Part shown: one piece after another, positions 16,037 through 26,188 of the stretch
How the letters are laid out: the number at the start of each line of letters is the position of its first letter
Numbering within the stretch: the stretch's first letter is position 1
From: Apopatocola sp963618015
GTDB taxonomy: Bacteria; Bacillota; Clostridia; Oscillospirales; Oscillospiraceae
DNA length: 64,000 nt
Assembly: GCA_963618015.1 (NCBI GenBank)
Contig: CAVEQS010000003.1
Location: forward strand, 42,339 to 106,338
Direction: 5' to 3'
The notes under the pieces: model-generated
What the model was told of the DNA's origin: nothing
The model's input: the letters and a program-made list of their open reading frames with translations, nothing else
Databases searched by the model: none
Translations under genes and position numbers: made by a program

Positions 16037-18270
16037 GCACCGCTGCACCGAAAAAAAAGCGCGTTCTCTTCGTCATCAACCAGTTTTTCAAGGGCGGCGC
16101 GGAAACGGCGCTTGTGAATCTTCTGCGCACGATGGATGCCTCGCGCTTCGATGTTGATCTCCTCATCTTTGACATGATCGACCTGCCGGGCAGTCTCTCG
16201 CTCATCCCGGACATCCCGGCGTGGGTACACGTTATCAACGTGGCCGAAAACGAAAAGAAGGCCGCGTTCGTGAAAAAGGCGGTTTTTAAATTTGAGCGGA
16301 AGCTCACCGGCACGCAGCCGTTCCGGCGCGGCGCCATCCGGTATCTGCAGGGGCGGTATTACGACGCCGCCATCTCCTACGGCGAGTGGTTTTCGAGCGC
16401 GCTGTGCGCGCGCTACGCCGCGGCGCGGCGCAAGTACGTATGGATCCACGCGGACATGGACAAGGCTGCCTTTCTCCACCCGGACATTCTGCGCTTTGAA
16501 GCGCAGTTTGACGGCTTTCTCTTCGCCTCCCGCCACTCGATGGAGGGGGCGATAAAAAAATATCCGCAGCTCGCCTCCCGCGCTCTCGTTGTGCCGAACC
16601 GCGTGGACAGCGAGAAAATTCTCGCCATGAGCGAAGAGCCGCTGCCCATATCGCTGCCGGAGGACGGCCTGCCGCTGCTCGTGACGGTCGCGAACGTGCG
16701 CGAGGAGAAAAACCATCTTCGGCAGGTCGAGGCAATGCGGCAGCTCTTTTCCGAGGGGCTGCGGTTTCGCTGGGTGAACATTGGCTCGCTCGCCAATGCC
16801 CCGCTCGTGGAAAAGCTACGGCAGTCGATACAGGATGCGGGGCTGGAGGATTATTTCACGCTGACCGGCCCGCTCGATAACCCGTACGGCGTGATGCGAA
16901 GGGCTTCTGCCGTGTGCGTTCTCTCCGACCATGAGTCGTGGTCGATGGTCATCACGGAGACGAAGGCGCTCGGCGTGCCGGTGATCGCAACACGCACGTC
17001 CGGCGCGCTCGAGCAGATCACAGACGGCGAAAACGGCGTCCTCTGCGGCTTTTCCGCCGGGGAGATCGCCGAAAGCCTCCGCGCCTTTCTCACCGGCAGC
17101 GCGGCGGACGCGATGCGCCGGAACGAAGGAAATCACCCCGCCGCCGATGCGGCGGGGACGCTGGAAACGCTTTTGGAAAACGACGCAAAGAAAGCTCTTT
17201 ATATATTCGACGATATAAATTATGCGAGCGGCGCCCGCGCCGCGGCGCTCGCGCAGGCGCGCGCCGTGTCCGGCGTAGCGGAGGTATGGATCTATTCTGC
17301 CGAGCCCTGCCGGGATGCCGCGCTCAAAAGAGAGTTCCATTTTCTGGAAACGCCCGGCAGCGGTGCGCTGCGGCTGCTCTCGCGGCCGACGCGGCAGGTG
17401 CTGCGTGATGGGGGCGTATCCCGCGCCGGAAAGCTTCTCCGGCTCGCCTACGCCGTGCTCGCGCACATCGGGCTTGAATCCGTGCTGCCGAAGGCGCTGC
17501 TGCGGCGGAACATGACGGCGGCCTTTGAGGGGTTCGACACGATCTTCGTTGTGAGCGAGGCCTCCAAGATGCGCGAGTTCGTCTCACGCTGCCGCCGCCC
17601 CATAAAGGTGCAGTGGATCCATACGGACTACGCCGCCTGGCGGGAGCTGAATGAGTGGACGCGCGCCGTTACGAAAAACGACGCGAAGCTCTACCGCCGG
17701 TTTGATACGATCGTCTGTCTCAACCATACGCTGCGGGAGAAGTTTCTCTCGATCTATCCGCAGTTCGCGCAAAAAACGATCGCCGTGCCGAACCCGGTGT
17801 TCCGCCCGGCGATACGAGAGCGCGCGAGGACGCCGCTTTCGGTGCCGGTGGACGAGAGCGTGTGCAGCCTCATCACCATCGGGCGATTCGAGCGAGAAAA
17901 GCGCTATGACCGGCTGCTGGATATCGCCGCCGCGCTGCGGGATCGCGGCTTTGCATTTCGCTGGTACTTCGCCGGCGACGGACCGCTGCGCGAAGAGATC
18001 GAGCGGCAGCGCGATGCGCTCGGCCTTTCCGGCTGCGTGACGCTGACCGGGTACATGGAAAATCCGTGTCCCCTGCTCGCGCGATGCCGCGCGCTCGTGC
18101 TCTTTTCCGAGTATGAGGGCACGCCCGTCACGATCGACGAGGCCAAGGCGCTCGGCGTTTCGGTCATCGCGAACGACGTCGGCGGCGTGCGCGAGATGCT
18201 GGAAAATGGGAAATACGGCGTGATCGCCGACGATGCCGAGGGCTTTATCCGAGCTATCATGCAATTATAA
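16033..18270 (+). CDS. Tandem double GT4 glycosyltransferase
   Basis: The 745-residue protein is made of two GT-B (GT4) glycosyltransferase units. Unit 1 (about 10-370) has FKGGAETALVNLL at the start and SDHESWSMVITETKALGVPVIATRTSG as its donor site. Unit 2 (about 385-745) starts KALYIFDDINYASG and ends with FSEYEGTPVTIDEAKALGVSVIANDVGG. Each unit has a plausible nucleotide-sugar site, so one polypeptide may add two sugars or polymerise. ATGA overlap with the ABC ATPase gene; ribosome site GGGGAG. Confidence 0.88.
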   Translation: MSTAAPKKKRVLFVINQFFKGGAETALVNLLRTMDASRFDVDLLIFDMIDLPGSLSLIPDIPAWVHVINVAENEKKAAFVKKAVFKFERKLTGTQPFRRGAIRYLQGRYYDAAISYGEWFSSALCARYAAARRKYVWIHADMDKAAFLHPDILRFEAQFDGFLFASRHSMEGAIKKYPQLASRALVVPNRVDSEKILAMSEEPLPISLPEDGLPLLVTVANVREEKNHLRQVEAMRQLFSEGLRFRWVNIGSLANAPLVEKLRQSIQDAGLEDYFTLTGPLDNPYGVMRRASAVCVLSDHESWSMVITETKALGVPVIATRTSGALEQITDGENGVLCGFSAGEIAESLRAFLTGSAADAMRRNEGNHPAADAAGTLETLLENDAKKALYIFDDINYASGARAAALAQARAVSGVAEVWIYSAEPCRDAALKREFHFLETPGSGALRLLSRPTRQVLRDGGVSRAGKLLRLAYAVLAHIGLESVLPKALLRRNMTAAFEGFDTIFVVSEASKMREFVSRCRRPIKVQWIHTDYAAWRELNEWTRAVTKNDAKLYRRFDTIVCLNHTLREKFLSIYPQFAQKTIAVPNPVFRPAIRERARTPLSVPVDESVCSLITIGRFEREKRYDRLLDIAAALRDRGFAFRWYFAGDGPLREEIERQRDALGLSGCVTLTGYMENPCPLLARCRALVLFSEYEGTPVTIDEAKALGVSVIANDVGGVREMLENGKYGVIADDAEGFIRAIMQL

Positions 18271-18284
18271 AAAGGAAACCTGAC

Positions 18285-21122
18285 ATGGCGAAAATCGTTT
18301 TTACGGTCGACAATATAAACTACAGAGGCGGCGGGCATTTCGCCACGTTCAAGATCGCCAACTATCTCTGCATCAGCGGGCATACCGTGATCTTGTATTC
18401 CCCGGTCAAAGCCGAAAAATCCGTGTACGTGTATGTCGCAAAAGGGGTTCAGATCACGCAAACGGAGGCTTTTGCCGACGCCGATTACATCGTTGTCCCG
18501 TTCGAAAACTCCGAGTTTTTCGAACAGGTCGCAGCGCTCAAAGCCGGCCGCGCAAAGAAGATCCAGTGGATCCACATCGATTACGGCGTATGGAAATACG
18601 TTGTGCAGGATGACACGGAACGGAGAAGACGGCTGCTTGCGGCCTACGACCGGATCGTTTTCGTTTCGGAAAGCAACCGAAAAAGCTTTTTGCAGTATTT
18701 CCCGGAATGCGCCGGAAAAAGCACCGTTGTATATAACTTTGTTGACACCGAACAGATCCGCTCCATGGCGGCCGAGCCGGCCGGCACAAATCTTTTCGCA
18801 AAGAAGACACCCGAGCAGCTCACCGTTGTTCTGCCCGGGCGGCTGGAAGAGCAGAAGGCCTTTCACCGGACGCTGGACGCCGCAAAAATACTGAAGGACC
18901 GCGGTCTGTCCATTGAATGGCTGATCCTCGGCAGCGGGTATGAACACGATTCCCTTTTGCAGAAAAAGGAGCGTTACGGGCTCGACAACGTGCACTTTCT
19001 CGGGTTTTGTCCGAATCCGTATGCCTGCATGAAAGCCGCCGATCTGGTGGCGATCCTCTCCGAATATGAGGGGCTTGCTCTCACCGTGGCGGAAAGTCTT
19101 ACCGCCGGAACGCCGGTGCTGTCCACGCGCACCGGCGGCGTGGCGGAGATCCTTTCGGACGAATGCGGCTGGATCATCGAAAACGATCTTCTCTCGATCG
19201 TGAACGGAATGACCGCCGTTTATAATGACCGGAAGCTGCTGGCGGGAAAAAAAGTGACGCTCTGCGCCTATACATACGATAACAACGGGACCCAGGAGCG
19301 CCTGAACGCTCTTTTCTCAAACGCCGAAGAAGGAGGATATGCGGCGATGGATACCGCCCCCTCCCTCCAGGAAACAGCCGCGGCCGCGCCGGACATATCC
19401 GTTATCATCCCGGTGTACAACACCGCCGATTATCTCCCGGCGTGTCTTGACTCGGTCGTAAACCAGTCCTTTGATCATTATGAGATCATCCTCGTCAACG
19501 ACGGCTCCACGGATGCCTCGCAGACGATCATTGACGATTACGCGCGCCGCTTTCCCGGCCGCATCCGCGCCTTTGCCATTCCGAACGGCGGGCTGGGGAA
19601 CGCGCGCAATTACGGCATCGGCAAGGCCCGCGGAGAATATCTCGCGTTCGTCGATTCCGACGATCTCATCCACGGGGACATGCTCAAAAAAATGTACACG
19701 GCGGCGCGGCAGCACAACGCCGACTGCGTGATGTCGGACTACATCGCCTTCTGGGACGATGGGAAGCGGGAGTACGTCCGCTCCGTCGACCTTCCTGACG
19801 CCGGGCGTCTCGATATCCTGCGGTATTCCGCCAAGTACGGCACGGTGAATGCCTGCACGAAGCTTGTCGCACGAGAGCTTTTCGATACCGTTCTCTTCCC
19901 TGCCGGATTCTATGAGGATCTTGCCACAACGCCGATCCTGCTGAGCTGGGCAAAAAACGTCTGCTACGTCCGCGAGGGTCTGTATTTCTACCGCCAGCGC
20001 CCCGGCTCCATCACCTCGATCAAATCCGGCGACAAGCGCCTGCTCGACTGCTATGCCGCCTGGGACCGCATCCGCGAGCATGCCAACCCGCTCTTTGAAA
20101 AGGAGATCCAGTTTGCGGTCTATTGGAGCCTCAACTTCTTCTGCACCAACTTCCTCGACGACTTCACGAAGCAGTCCAAGGAATATTACGACCGGAACCG
20201 GAGCTATTTCCGCGGAAACGCCTACATTGCCGACGCCGTTCGGAAGGGCGAATTTCTGGACTTTGAGCATCTGGACATGATCCCGAAGATCCTCCATTAC
20301 TGCTGGTTCGGCGGCGGAGAGAAAAGCGAGCTCATCCGAAAATGCATGGAGTCCTGGAAGAAATACGCGCCGGACTTTGCTATCATGGAGTGGAACGAAT
20401 CCAACTGCGATATTCATGCAAACCGGTATGTTGCCGAGGCATACGAAAAGAAGCAGTATGCCTTCGTGGCCGATTACTTCCGGCTGAAGGCTCTCTGCGA
20501 ATATGGCGGCGTCGGCATGGATACCGATGTGGAGCTGCGGCAGCCGTTGGAGACATACCTTTATTGCAGCGCGTTCTTCGCTTTTGAAACGCCGAGTCTC
20601 GTCAACGCCGCGATCGTCGGCGCGGTAAAGGGGCAGCCGCTCCTTGAAGAGCTGCGCCGGTCGTACGAAAACGAGTCTTTCCTTTCCGCCGAAAAAGCCG
20701 GGGAGGCCATCACGATACCGCACCGTCTTACGCAGCTTCTCACCGAACGGACAAACCTTCAGCTGAACGGAAAAACACAGCTTCTGGCCGGAAATATCCG
20801 GGTATTCAGCGCCAACCGGATGACCGTAAATGTCCACGACGGGAAATGCATCTGCGAACGCCACTACGAGGGAAGCCGGCCGAAAAAGGACGGCGGCCCG
20901 GCCGCGGATCATACGTATGATGTTTTGAAGCATTACTTCACCTGGGATCTGCTGCACGGAGGCGGCGGCGCGCCGGTCTCCGGCGACACGGCACAGCTTC
21001 TGGCCTACTACAAAAGCGAGTGCGACCGCTACGAAAACTCCACCTGCTGGAAAATCACCAAGCCGATCCGCGTCATTATGGATCTCCTGAAAAAGCTTTT
21101 CGGGCGCGGCAAAGTCTCCTGA
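18285..21122 (+). CDS. Three-domain glycosyltransferase (GT4 + GT2 + GT32-like)
   Basis: The 945-residue protein carries three transferase domains. Residues 1-345 are GT4 (IVFTVDNINYRGGGHFA; donor site EYEGLALTVAESLTAGTP). Residues about 370-600 are GT2 (ISVIIPVYNTADYLPACL, NDGSTDAS, DSDD near 456). Residues about 665-930 are a DXD sugar-transferase like GT32/OCH1 (IPKILHYCWFGGGEKS, FVADYFRLKALCEYGGVGMDTD with DTD near 746). No membrane segment is seen. It lies 14 bp after the double GT4 gene. It probably assembles several linkages of the same repeat unit. AAAGGAAA precedes the ATG. Confidence 0.9.
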   Translation: MAKIVFTVDNINYRGGGHFATFKIANYLCISGHTVILYSPVKAEKSVYVYVAKGVQITQTEAFADADYIVVPFENSEFFEQVAALKAGRAKKIQWIHIDYGVWKYVVQDDTERRRRLLAAYDRIVFVSESNRKSFLQYFPECAGKSTVVYNFVDTEQIRSMAAEPAGTNLFAKKTPEQLTVVLPGRLEEQKAFHRTLDAAKILKDRGLSIEWLILGSGYEHDSLLQKKERYGLDNVHFLGFCPNPYACMKAADLVAILSEYEGLALTVAESLTAGTPVLSTRTGGVAEILSDECGWIIENDLLSIVNGMTAVYNDRKLLAGKKVTLCAYTYDNNGTQERLNALFSNAEEGGYAAMDTAPSLQETAAAAPDISVIIPVYNTADYLPACLDSVVNQSFDHYEIILVNDGSTDASQTIIDDYARRFPGRIRAFAIPNGGLGNARNYGIGKARGEYLAFVDSDDLIHGDMLKKMYTAARQHNADCVMSDYIAFWDDGKREYVRSVDLPDAGRLDILRYSAKYGTVNACTKLVARELFDTVLFPAGFYEDLATTPILLSWAKNVCYVREGLYFYRQRPGSITSIKSGDKRLLDCYAAWDRIREHANPLFEKEIQFAVYWSLNFFCTNFLDDFTKQSKEYYDRNRSYFRGNAYIADAVRKGEFLDFEHLDMIPKILHYCWFGGGEKSELIRKCMESWKKYAPDFAIMEWNESNCDIHANRYVAEAYEKKQYAFVADYFRLKALCEYGGVGMDTDVELRQPLETYLYCSAFFAFETPSLVNAAIVGAVKGQPLLEELRRSYENESFLSAEKAGEAITIPHRLTQLLTERTNLQLNGKTQLLAGNIRVFSANRMTVNVHDGKCICERHYEGSRPKKDGGPAADHTYDVLKHYFTWDLLHGGGGAPVSGDTAQLLAYYKSECDRYENSTCWKITKPIRVIMDLLKKLFGRGKVS

Positions 21123-21149
21123 CCGGGACAGATCATCGGGGTACGGATT

Positions 21150-23402
21150 ATGAAAAAAAGCAAAAACTATCTGGCATTGCCGGCCATTATTCTGGCCGCG
21201 CTTTATCTCACCTTTCTGGTAGGCCGCCACACGCTGGAGACCGCCATGCAGAGGGTCTTTATCTTCTGCTATTTTGTGCTCATGGGCGTGCTGGCATGCG
21301 CATTGAAAAGCAAATACGCCGAGGGAAAGCCGTTTCCTGCAAAGAGCCGGATCGCCGCGGCGGTGCTCGCCGCCCTGCTCGTCGGTGCGGGATGGAACAC
21401 GTTCCTGCCGGGCGTACGCTTCCCGCTGGAGGGCTCGCATATCTACGCACTCTGGGAGAAGATCGTCTATACGCTCGGCGCATGGGCTGCAGTCTTCTAC
21501 TTTGCGCAGCTCGCGCTGCTGTTTCTCGCCCGCCCCATCGAAAAGCGCGGCTGGACGGAGCGGCAGAAGCTTTTTGCCTTCCTCCTCATGGGAAACTTCG
21601 TGTTTCTCTTTTTCACAAGCGATAAGATCCAGCCGACGCACCTGACGCAGGGGTTCCTCCTGCTGCTTACCATCGCCTCCATCTGGTGCTTTAACCGGAA
21701 GAGCGGCTGCATGGAGAAATACCGCACGAAGGGTTCTCGCGCCATCATTGCGCTGATCGCCGTATACGCCTCGCTCGCGAGCTTCGCGCAGCGGTTTTTC
21801 CTTGACGGCAACACGCGGATGCACTTCTCTCTGCCGGGGCTTTTCTATGTTCTGAGCGGCATTCTCTGGTTCATCCCGGTCATCTGGCTTATGCTGTTCG
21901 TACTCGAATGGCTCTCCGCGCGTCCGCGGGCGCTGCCGAAGCCGGAAAAGCGCCGCCGCGCCGGGTGGATTCTGTTCGCCTGGCTGGCCGCATGTCAGGC
22001 GGTCGTTCTGTTTATCCTGTGGCCCGGCGGTTTTCCTGCCGATGCCATAGACCAGCTTTCCCAGGCTACGTGGGGCTACTTCAACGACTGGCACCCGGTG
22101 ATGCACACGCTGCTGGAAAAGCTCATACTGACCGTCATCCCGAACGCCGGAGCGATCACCGCCGTGCAGATGCTGCTTTTCACATGGCTGCTGACCGCCT
22201 TTCTGATGATCGGATACGAGAGCGGCATCCCGCTCCGCCTTCTGGCCGTCCTTGGCGCCTTTTTTGAATTTCTGCCGAATCAGGCGCTTTCGGGCTCGAA
22301 CGTTCTCAAGGATTACCCATTCACGCTCGCACTTTTGTGGGGGCTTTATCTGCTTGCGCTGCTGGCGATGAAGAAGCCGCGGTGCAAAACGTTCGGGTAT
22401 TACGCATGCCTGACGCTCGACATCTTTTTGATCTGCACGCTGCGGCACAACGGCGTTGTGCCGGGTCTCGCGATCGCGGTGCTGTGCATTGTCCTGACGG
22501 TGAAAAACTATGCCGCCATTCAATGGAAGGCGCTGGCTTCGGTGCTGGCCGCCGCGGTGCTCTTTGCGGTATATAAAGGGCCGGTGTTCACGGCGCTGGG
22601 CGTCGGGCCGAACGGCATGTCTCCGTACACCACCATGCTGGGCGCCGTCGGCTCCTGCATCAACAAGGATCTGCCGCTCTCGGAGGAAAGTGAACAGATC
22701 ATGGAAAAGGCGCTGCCGCTGGAGGACTGGGGTGAATATTACTCCCGTTTTGTGGGGCATGATCCCTACTACTGGGGGCGGCCGGATGGCTCTGTTCCCT
22801 ATACTCCGTCTGAGATAACCGCCGGCGATGCCTTTACGGTATATCTGGAAGCCCTGCGGAAGTACCCGGACGTGGTGATCAAGGATCGTCTGGATGGCAT
22901 GGACATTCTATGGGATGTTGCACAGCCCACGGACAGCTTTAATGCCAAATCCTTCAACTTTATCTATCCGTTTGACGAGAGCTCCCTTCCGCTGCGAACG
23001 GACGGTCTCGAACGGAGGGAAGACGGCTCCTATATAAAAACCACCCTGCCGGCCAGAGCGTACTATGCCACAGCGTATTTCCCGGTCAACAGCGCAGCGG
23101 ACATTCTGCTCTGGCGCACCGGCGCTTACCTGATCGCGTTTTGGGTGCTGCTGCTCTTCTGGGGCAAAAACCGTATGGGCCGGCTATGGTGGGCGGCGGT
23201 TCCCATGCTGGGGAATGTCGCGGCCTCCGTGCTGGTGCTCTATCACCAGAGCTTCCGGTATGTTTATTTTGTTCAGGTGAGCGTGATGGCGCTGCTCTTT
23301 ATTACTGTCGCGCTGAAGCAGAATTGGGACGGCGCGCAGCCGCTCGAGCCGGCGAACGAAATTCCGGACACAATGCCGGAAAAGGAGAATGACCATGGAT
23401 AA
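21150..23402 (+). CDS. Large polytopic membrane protein (DUF6020-like), copy 1
   Basis: The 750-residue protein has about 13-15 hydrophobic segments and a soluble region of roughly 130 residues near the C-terminus. It resembles the DUF6020 membrane proteins found in clostridial glycan loci; I base that on its overall pattern and context, not on a defined motif. A GT39/GT83-like lipid-linked-sugar transferase is another possibility. From about residue 145 it is homologous to the 615-residue product at 24341-26188. The stop overlaps the start of the GT2 gene behind it by eight bases, so the two are translationally coupled. Confidence 0.65.
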   Translation: MKKSKNYLALPAIILAALYLTFLVGRHTLETAMQRVFIFCYFVLMGVLACALKSKYAEGKPFPAKSRIAAAVLAALLVGAGWNTFLPGVRFPLEGSHIYALWEKIVYTLGAWAAVFYFAQLALLFLARPIEKRGWTERQKLFAFLLMGNFVFLFFTSDKIQPTHLTQGFLLLLTIASIWCFNRKSGCMEKYRTKGSRAIIALIAVYASLASFAQRFFLDGNTRMHFSLPGLFYVLSGILWFIPVIWLMLFVLEWLSARPRALPKPEKRRRAGWILFAWLAACQAVVLFILWPGGFPADAIDQLSQATWGYFNDWHPVMHTLLEKLILTVIPNAGAITAVQMLLFTWLLTAFLMIGYESGIPLRLLAVLGAFFEFLPNQALSGSNVLKDYPFTLALLWGLYLLALLAMKKPRCKTFGYYACLTLDIFLICTLRHNGVVPGLAIAVLCIVLTVKNYAAIQWKALASVLAAAVLFAVYKGPVFTALGVGPNGMSPYTTMLGAVGSCINKDLPLSEESEQIMEKALPLEDWGEYYSRFVGHDPYYWGRPDGSVPYTPSEITAGDAFTVYLEALRKYPDVVIKDRLDGMDILWDVAQPTDSFNAKSFNFIYPFDESSLPLRTDGLERREDGSYIKTTLPARAYYATAYFPVNSAADILLWRTGAYLIAFWVLLLFWGKNRMGRLWWAAVPMLGNVAASVLVLYHQSFRYVYFVQVSVMALLFITVALKQNWDGAQPLEPANEIPDTMPEKENDHG

Positions 23403-24357
23403 GATCGCCGTTCTGATACCGTGCTATAACGAAAGCGCCACCATCGCCAAGGTGGTGAGGGACTATCGCGCGGCACTGCCGGAGGCCGCAATCTATGTGT
23501 ACGACAACAACTCCACCGACGGGACGGACGAGATCGCCCGCGCGGCCGGAGCCATCGTGCGCTATGAGCGGCGGCAGGGCAAGGGCAATGTGATCCGGAC
23601 GATGTTCCGGGACATCGAAGCCGACTGCTATCTCATGATCGACGGGGACGACACCTACCCGGCGGAGGACGCCCGCGCCATGACCGACCGGGTATTGCGG
23701 GACGGCTATGACATGGTGATCGGCGACCGCCTCTCCTCTACCTACTTCACGGAGAACAAGCGGCCGTTCCACAACAGCGGCAACGTTCTGGTGCGCAAAC
23801 TGGTCAACTGGTTTTTCGGCGGTCATGTGACCGATATCATGACCGGCTACCGCGCATTCAGCCGCCTGTTTGTCAAAAGCTTCCCGATCCTCTCCCAGGG
23901 CTTTGAGATCGAAACGGAAATGACGATCCACGCGCTGGACAAGAACTTTGCGCTCACGTCGATCCCGGTCGGGTACCGGGACCGTCCGGCGGGGAGTGAA
24001 TCCAAGCTGAACACCTTTTCGGACGGTTTCAAGGTGCTGCGGACGATCGCACGGCTCTTCAAGGACTACAAGCCCCTGCCGTTTTTCGGCATCATCGCCG
24101 GGATATTGATGATCGCGGCGCTGCTCTTTCTGTGTCCGGTGCTTTCGGAGTATCTGCACACCGGGCTCGTGCCGCGCCTCCCGACGTTCGTGGCGGCGTG
24201 CTTTATGGCGCTCTTTTCCCTGCAAAGCTTTGCGTGCGGCCTGGTCCTTGATACGCAGGGCAAGATGAGCCGCCAGAATTTTGAGCTTCAAATGACGCTC
24301 CTTTCGAGCACATATCATCTGTCCCCGTCTCCCGATCGCAATGAAACGGCTGAATAA
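23395..24357 (+). CDS. DPM-type family 2 glycosyltransferase, copy 1
   Basis: The 320-residue enzyme resembles polyprenyl-phosphate mannosyl/glucosyltransferases. The GT-A core starts IAVLIPCYNESATIAKVVRDY, with DNNSTDGT, MIDGDDTYPAEDA and FEIETEMTIHAL. Two C-terminal membrane helices follow (FFGIIAGILMIAALLFL and FVAACFMALFSLQSFACG). It should load a sugar onto undecaprenyl phosphate for use on the outer face, plausibly by the coupled membrane protein. The ATG at 23395 sits nine bases after AAAGGAG. Bases 23419-24303 are identical to 26205-27089. Confidence 0.9.
   Translation: MDKIAVLIPCYNESATIAKVVRDYRAALPEAAIYVYDNNSTDGTDEIARAAGAIVRYERRQGKGNVIRTMFRDIEADCYLMIDGDDTYPAEDARAMTDRVLRDGYDMVIGDRLSSTYFTENKRPFHNSGNVLVRKLVNWFFGGHVTDIMTGYRAFSRLFVKSFPILSQGFEIETEMTIHALDKNFALTSIPVGYRDRPAGSESKLNTFSDGFKVLRTIARLFKDYKPLPFFGIIAGILMIAALLFLCPVLSEYLHTGLVPRLPTFVAACFMALFSLQSFACGLVLDTQGKMSRQNFELQMTLLSSTYHLSPSPDRNETAE
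23419..24303 (+). repeat. 885-bp direct repeat inside the GT2 gene, copy 1
   Basis: By reading, this segment matches 26205-27089 base for base (offset 2786). Identity stops abruptly on both sides: the first eight codons and the last twenty or so differ. Confidence 0.85.
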
Positions 24358-26188
24358 GATCTTTTCCTCGGCGATTTTCGTCGCAAACTTCGTATTTCTC
24401 TTTTTTACAAGCAGCAGGATACAGCCGACGTATTTCACGCGGTTTTTTCTCCTGTTGCTGACGGCTGCCGGTGTCTGGTGCCTTAACCGGAACAGTTCCT
24501 GCATGGAGAAATACCGCACGAAGGGTTCCCGCGCCGCCATCGCCGCGATCAGCGCATATGCTTCGCTCGCGAGCTTCGCGCAGCGGTTTTTTCTCGACGG
24601 CAACACGCGGATGCACTTCTCTCTGCCGGGGCTTTTCTATGTTCTGGGCGGCATTCTCTGGTTCATCCCGGTCATTTGGCTGCTGCTGTTCGCGCTCGAA
24701 TGGCTCTCCGCGCGTCCGCGGGCGCTGCCGAAGCCGGGCAATCGGAAGAGAGCGCTGTGCGTTCTTCTCGCGGCGCTCGTGCTCTGTCAGGTCTTTGCCC
24801 TCCTGGCGGAATGGCCGGGCGGGTTCCCGCTGGATGCCGTCGATCAGTTCCATCAGGCCATGGGCGACTACGGGCTGAGCGATAACCACCCGTTCGTCCA
24901 CACGCTGCTCGAGCGCGCCATTCTGACCGTTATCCCCCACCCTGCCGCACTCACGGCGGTGCAGCTGCTGCTCTTCTCGCTGGTGCTGTGCGCGTTTCTC
25001 ATGATGGGGTACGACCGCGGCGTGCCGCTCTCGCTGCTCGTGATTCTTGGGTGCTTCTTTGAACTGATGCCAAATCAGGTGCTCACATGGACGAACGTAC
25101 TCAAGGATTTTCCGTTCACGCTCGCCCTGCTGTGGGGTACATACCTTCTTTTGCAGCTCGCGCTCAATCCGCCGCGCAGCCAGAAATGGCTGTTTTATGT
25201 TTGTCTCGCTGCGGATATTTTTCTTGTTTCCCTCCTGCGGCACAACGGCGCCGCCCCCGCGGCGGCGATGATCATTCTCTGCATCGTTCTCACCGTCCGG
25301 CGCTATGAACAGGTGAAGCTCCGCGCGCTTGCAGCAGCGGTGCTTGCAGCGGCAGCATTCGGCGTTTTTAAGGGGCCGGTCATGACGGCGCTCAATGTTG
25401 CGCCGGTGTCGCTCTCGCCGTTTACAACGCTTTTCTGCGCCGTAGGCTCGTGCGTGAACAAAGACCTGACGCTCTCGGAAGAGGCGGACGCGATCCTCGA
25501 AAAAGCTCTCCCGCTTGAAGACTGGCGTGATTATTATGCGCGTTATATCGGCCATGACTCTTATTACTGGCAGCGTCCCGAAGGGAGCGTTCCATATACG
25601 CCAACGGAGGTAACGCCGCAGGAGATCCTCCGGGTTTACGGCGAGGCTCTGTGCAAGTACCCGGACGTGGTACTCAAGGACCGTATTGACGGGTGCGACA
25701 TTCTCTGGGATGTGGTACAGCCGGAGGATAGTTTCAATGCGAAAACCTTCTGTCTCGTGTACAACTGGGACTGGATGGAGCAGTTCGTCGACAAGGCCGA
25801 TTACTACGACGAGGCAGACGGTTCACTGCGCGACTACCGGCAGAACTTTCTCTCAAAGGCATACCTCTGGATGACCGGAACAGCGCGCAACAGTGTGCTG
25901 GACATGCTGCTTTGGCGAACGGGCGCGTATCTGATTGCGTTCTGGGTGCTGCTGCTTTTCTGGCGGAAAAACGCCATGCAGCGCTTCCGTTGGGCTGCCG
26001 TGCCGCTCATCGGAAATCTCATCGTTTCCGTACTGTATGTTTATCACCAGAGCTTCCGATACGCGTACTTTGTGCAGGTGTGTGTGCTCGCACTCATCTT
26101 CGCCACGGTCGCGTGCCCGCCGCAGCCGTCCGAACCGGCGAAGACCCTTTCGGACACGACGCCGGAAAAGGAGGATGGCCGTGGATAA
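24341..26188 (+). CDS. Large polytopic membrane protein (DUF6020-like), copy 2
   Basis: The 615-residue paralogue of the 750-residue membrane protein lacks its first 145 or so residues. NFVFLFFTSSRIQPTYFTRF aligns with NFVFLFFTSDKIQPTHLTQG of copy 1, and homology runs to the C-terminus (LLWRTGAYLIAFWVLLLFW). Some DNA blocks, such as the stretch encoding FFLDGNTRMHFSLPGLFY, are nearly identical while others are diverged. The gene overlaps the preceding GT2 gene by 17 bases and the next GT2 start by eight. The ATG at 24341 has no clear ribosome site, so coupling is likely. Confidence 0.65.
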   Translation: MKRLNKIFSSAIFVANFVFLFFTSSRIQPTYFTRFFLLLLTAAGVWCLNRNSSCMEKYRTKGSRAAIAAISAYASLASFAQRFFLDGNTRMHFSLPGLFYVLGGILWFIPVIWLLLFALEWLSARPRALPKPGNRKRALCVLLAALVLCQVFALLAEWPGGFPLDAVDQFHQAMGDYGLSDNHPFVHTLLERAILTVIPHPAALTAVQLLLFSLVLCAFLMMGYDRGVPLSLLVILGCFFELMPNQVLTWTNVLKDFPFTLALLWGTYLLLQLALNPPRSQKWLFYVCLAADIFLVSLLRHNGAAPAAAMIILCIVLTVRRYEQVKLRALAAAVLAAAAFGVFKGPVMTALNVAPVSLSPFTTLFCAVGSCVNKDLTLSEEADAILEKALPLEDWRDYYARYIGHDSYYWQRPEGSVPYTPTEVTPQEILRVYGEALCKYPDVVLKDRIDGCDILWDVVQPEDSFNAKTFCLVYNWDWMEQFVDKADYYDEADGSLRDYRQNFLSKAYLWMTGTARNSVLDMLLWRTGAYLIAFWVLLLFWRKNAMQRFRWAAVPLIGNLIVSVLYVYHQSFRYAYFVQVCVLALIFATVACPPQPSEPAKTLSDTTPEKEDGRG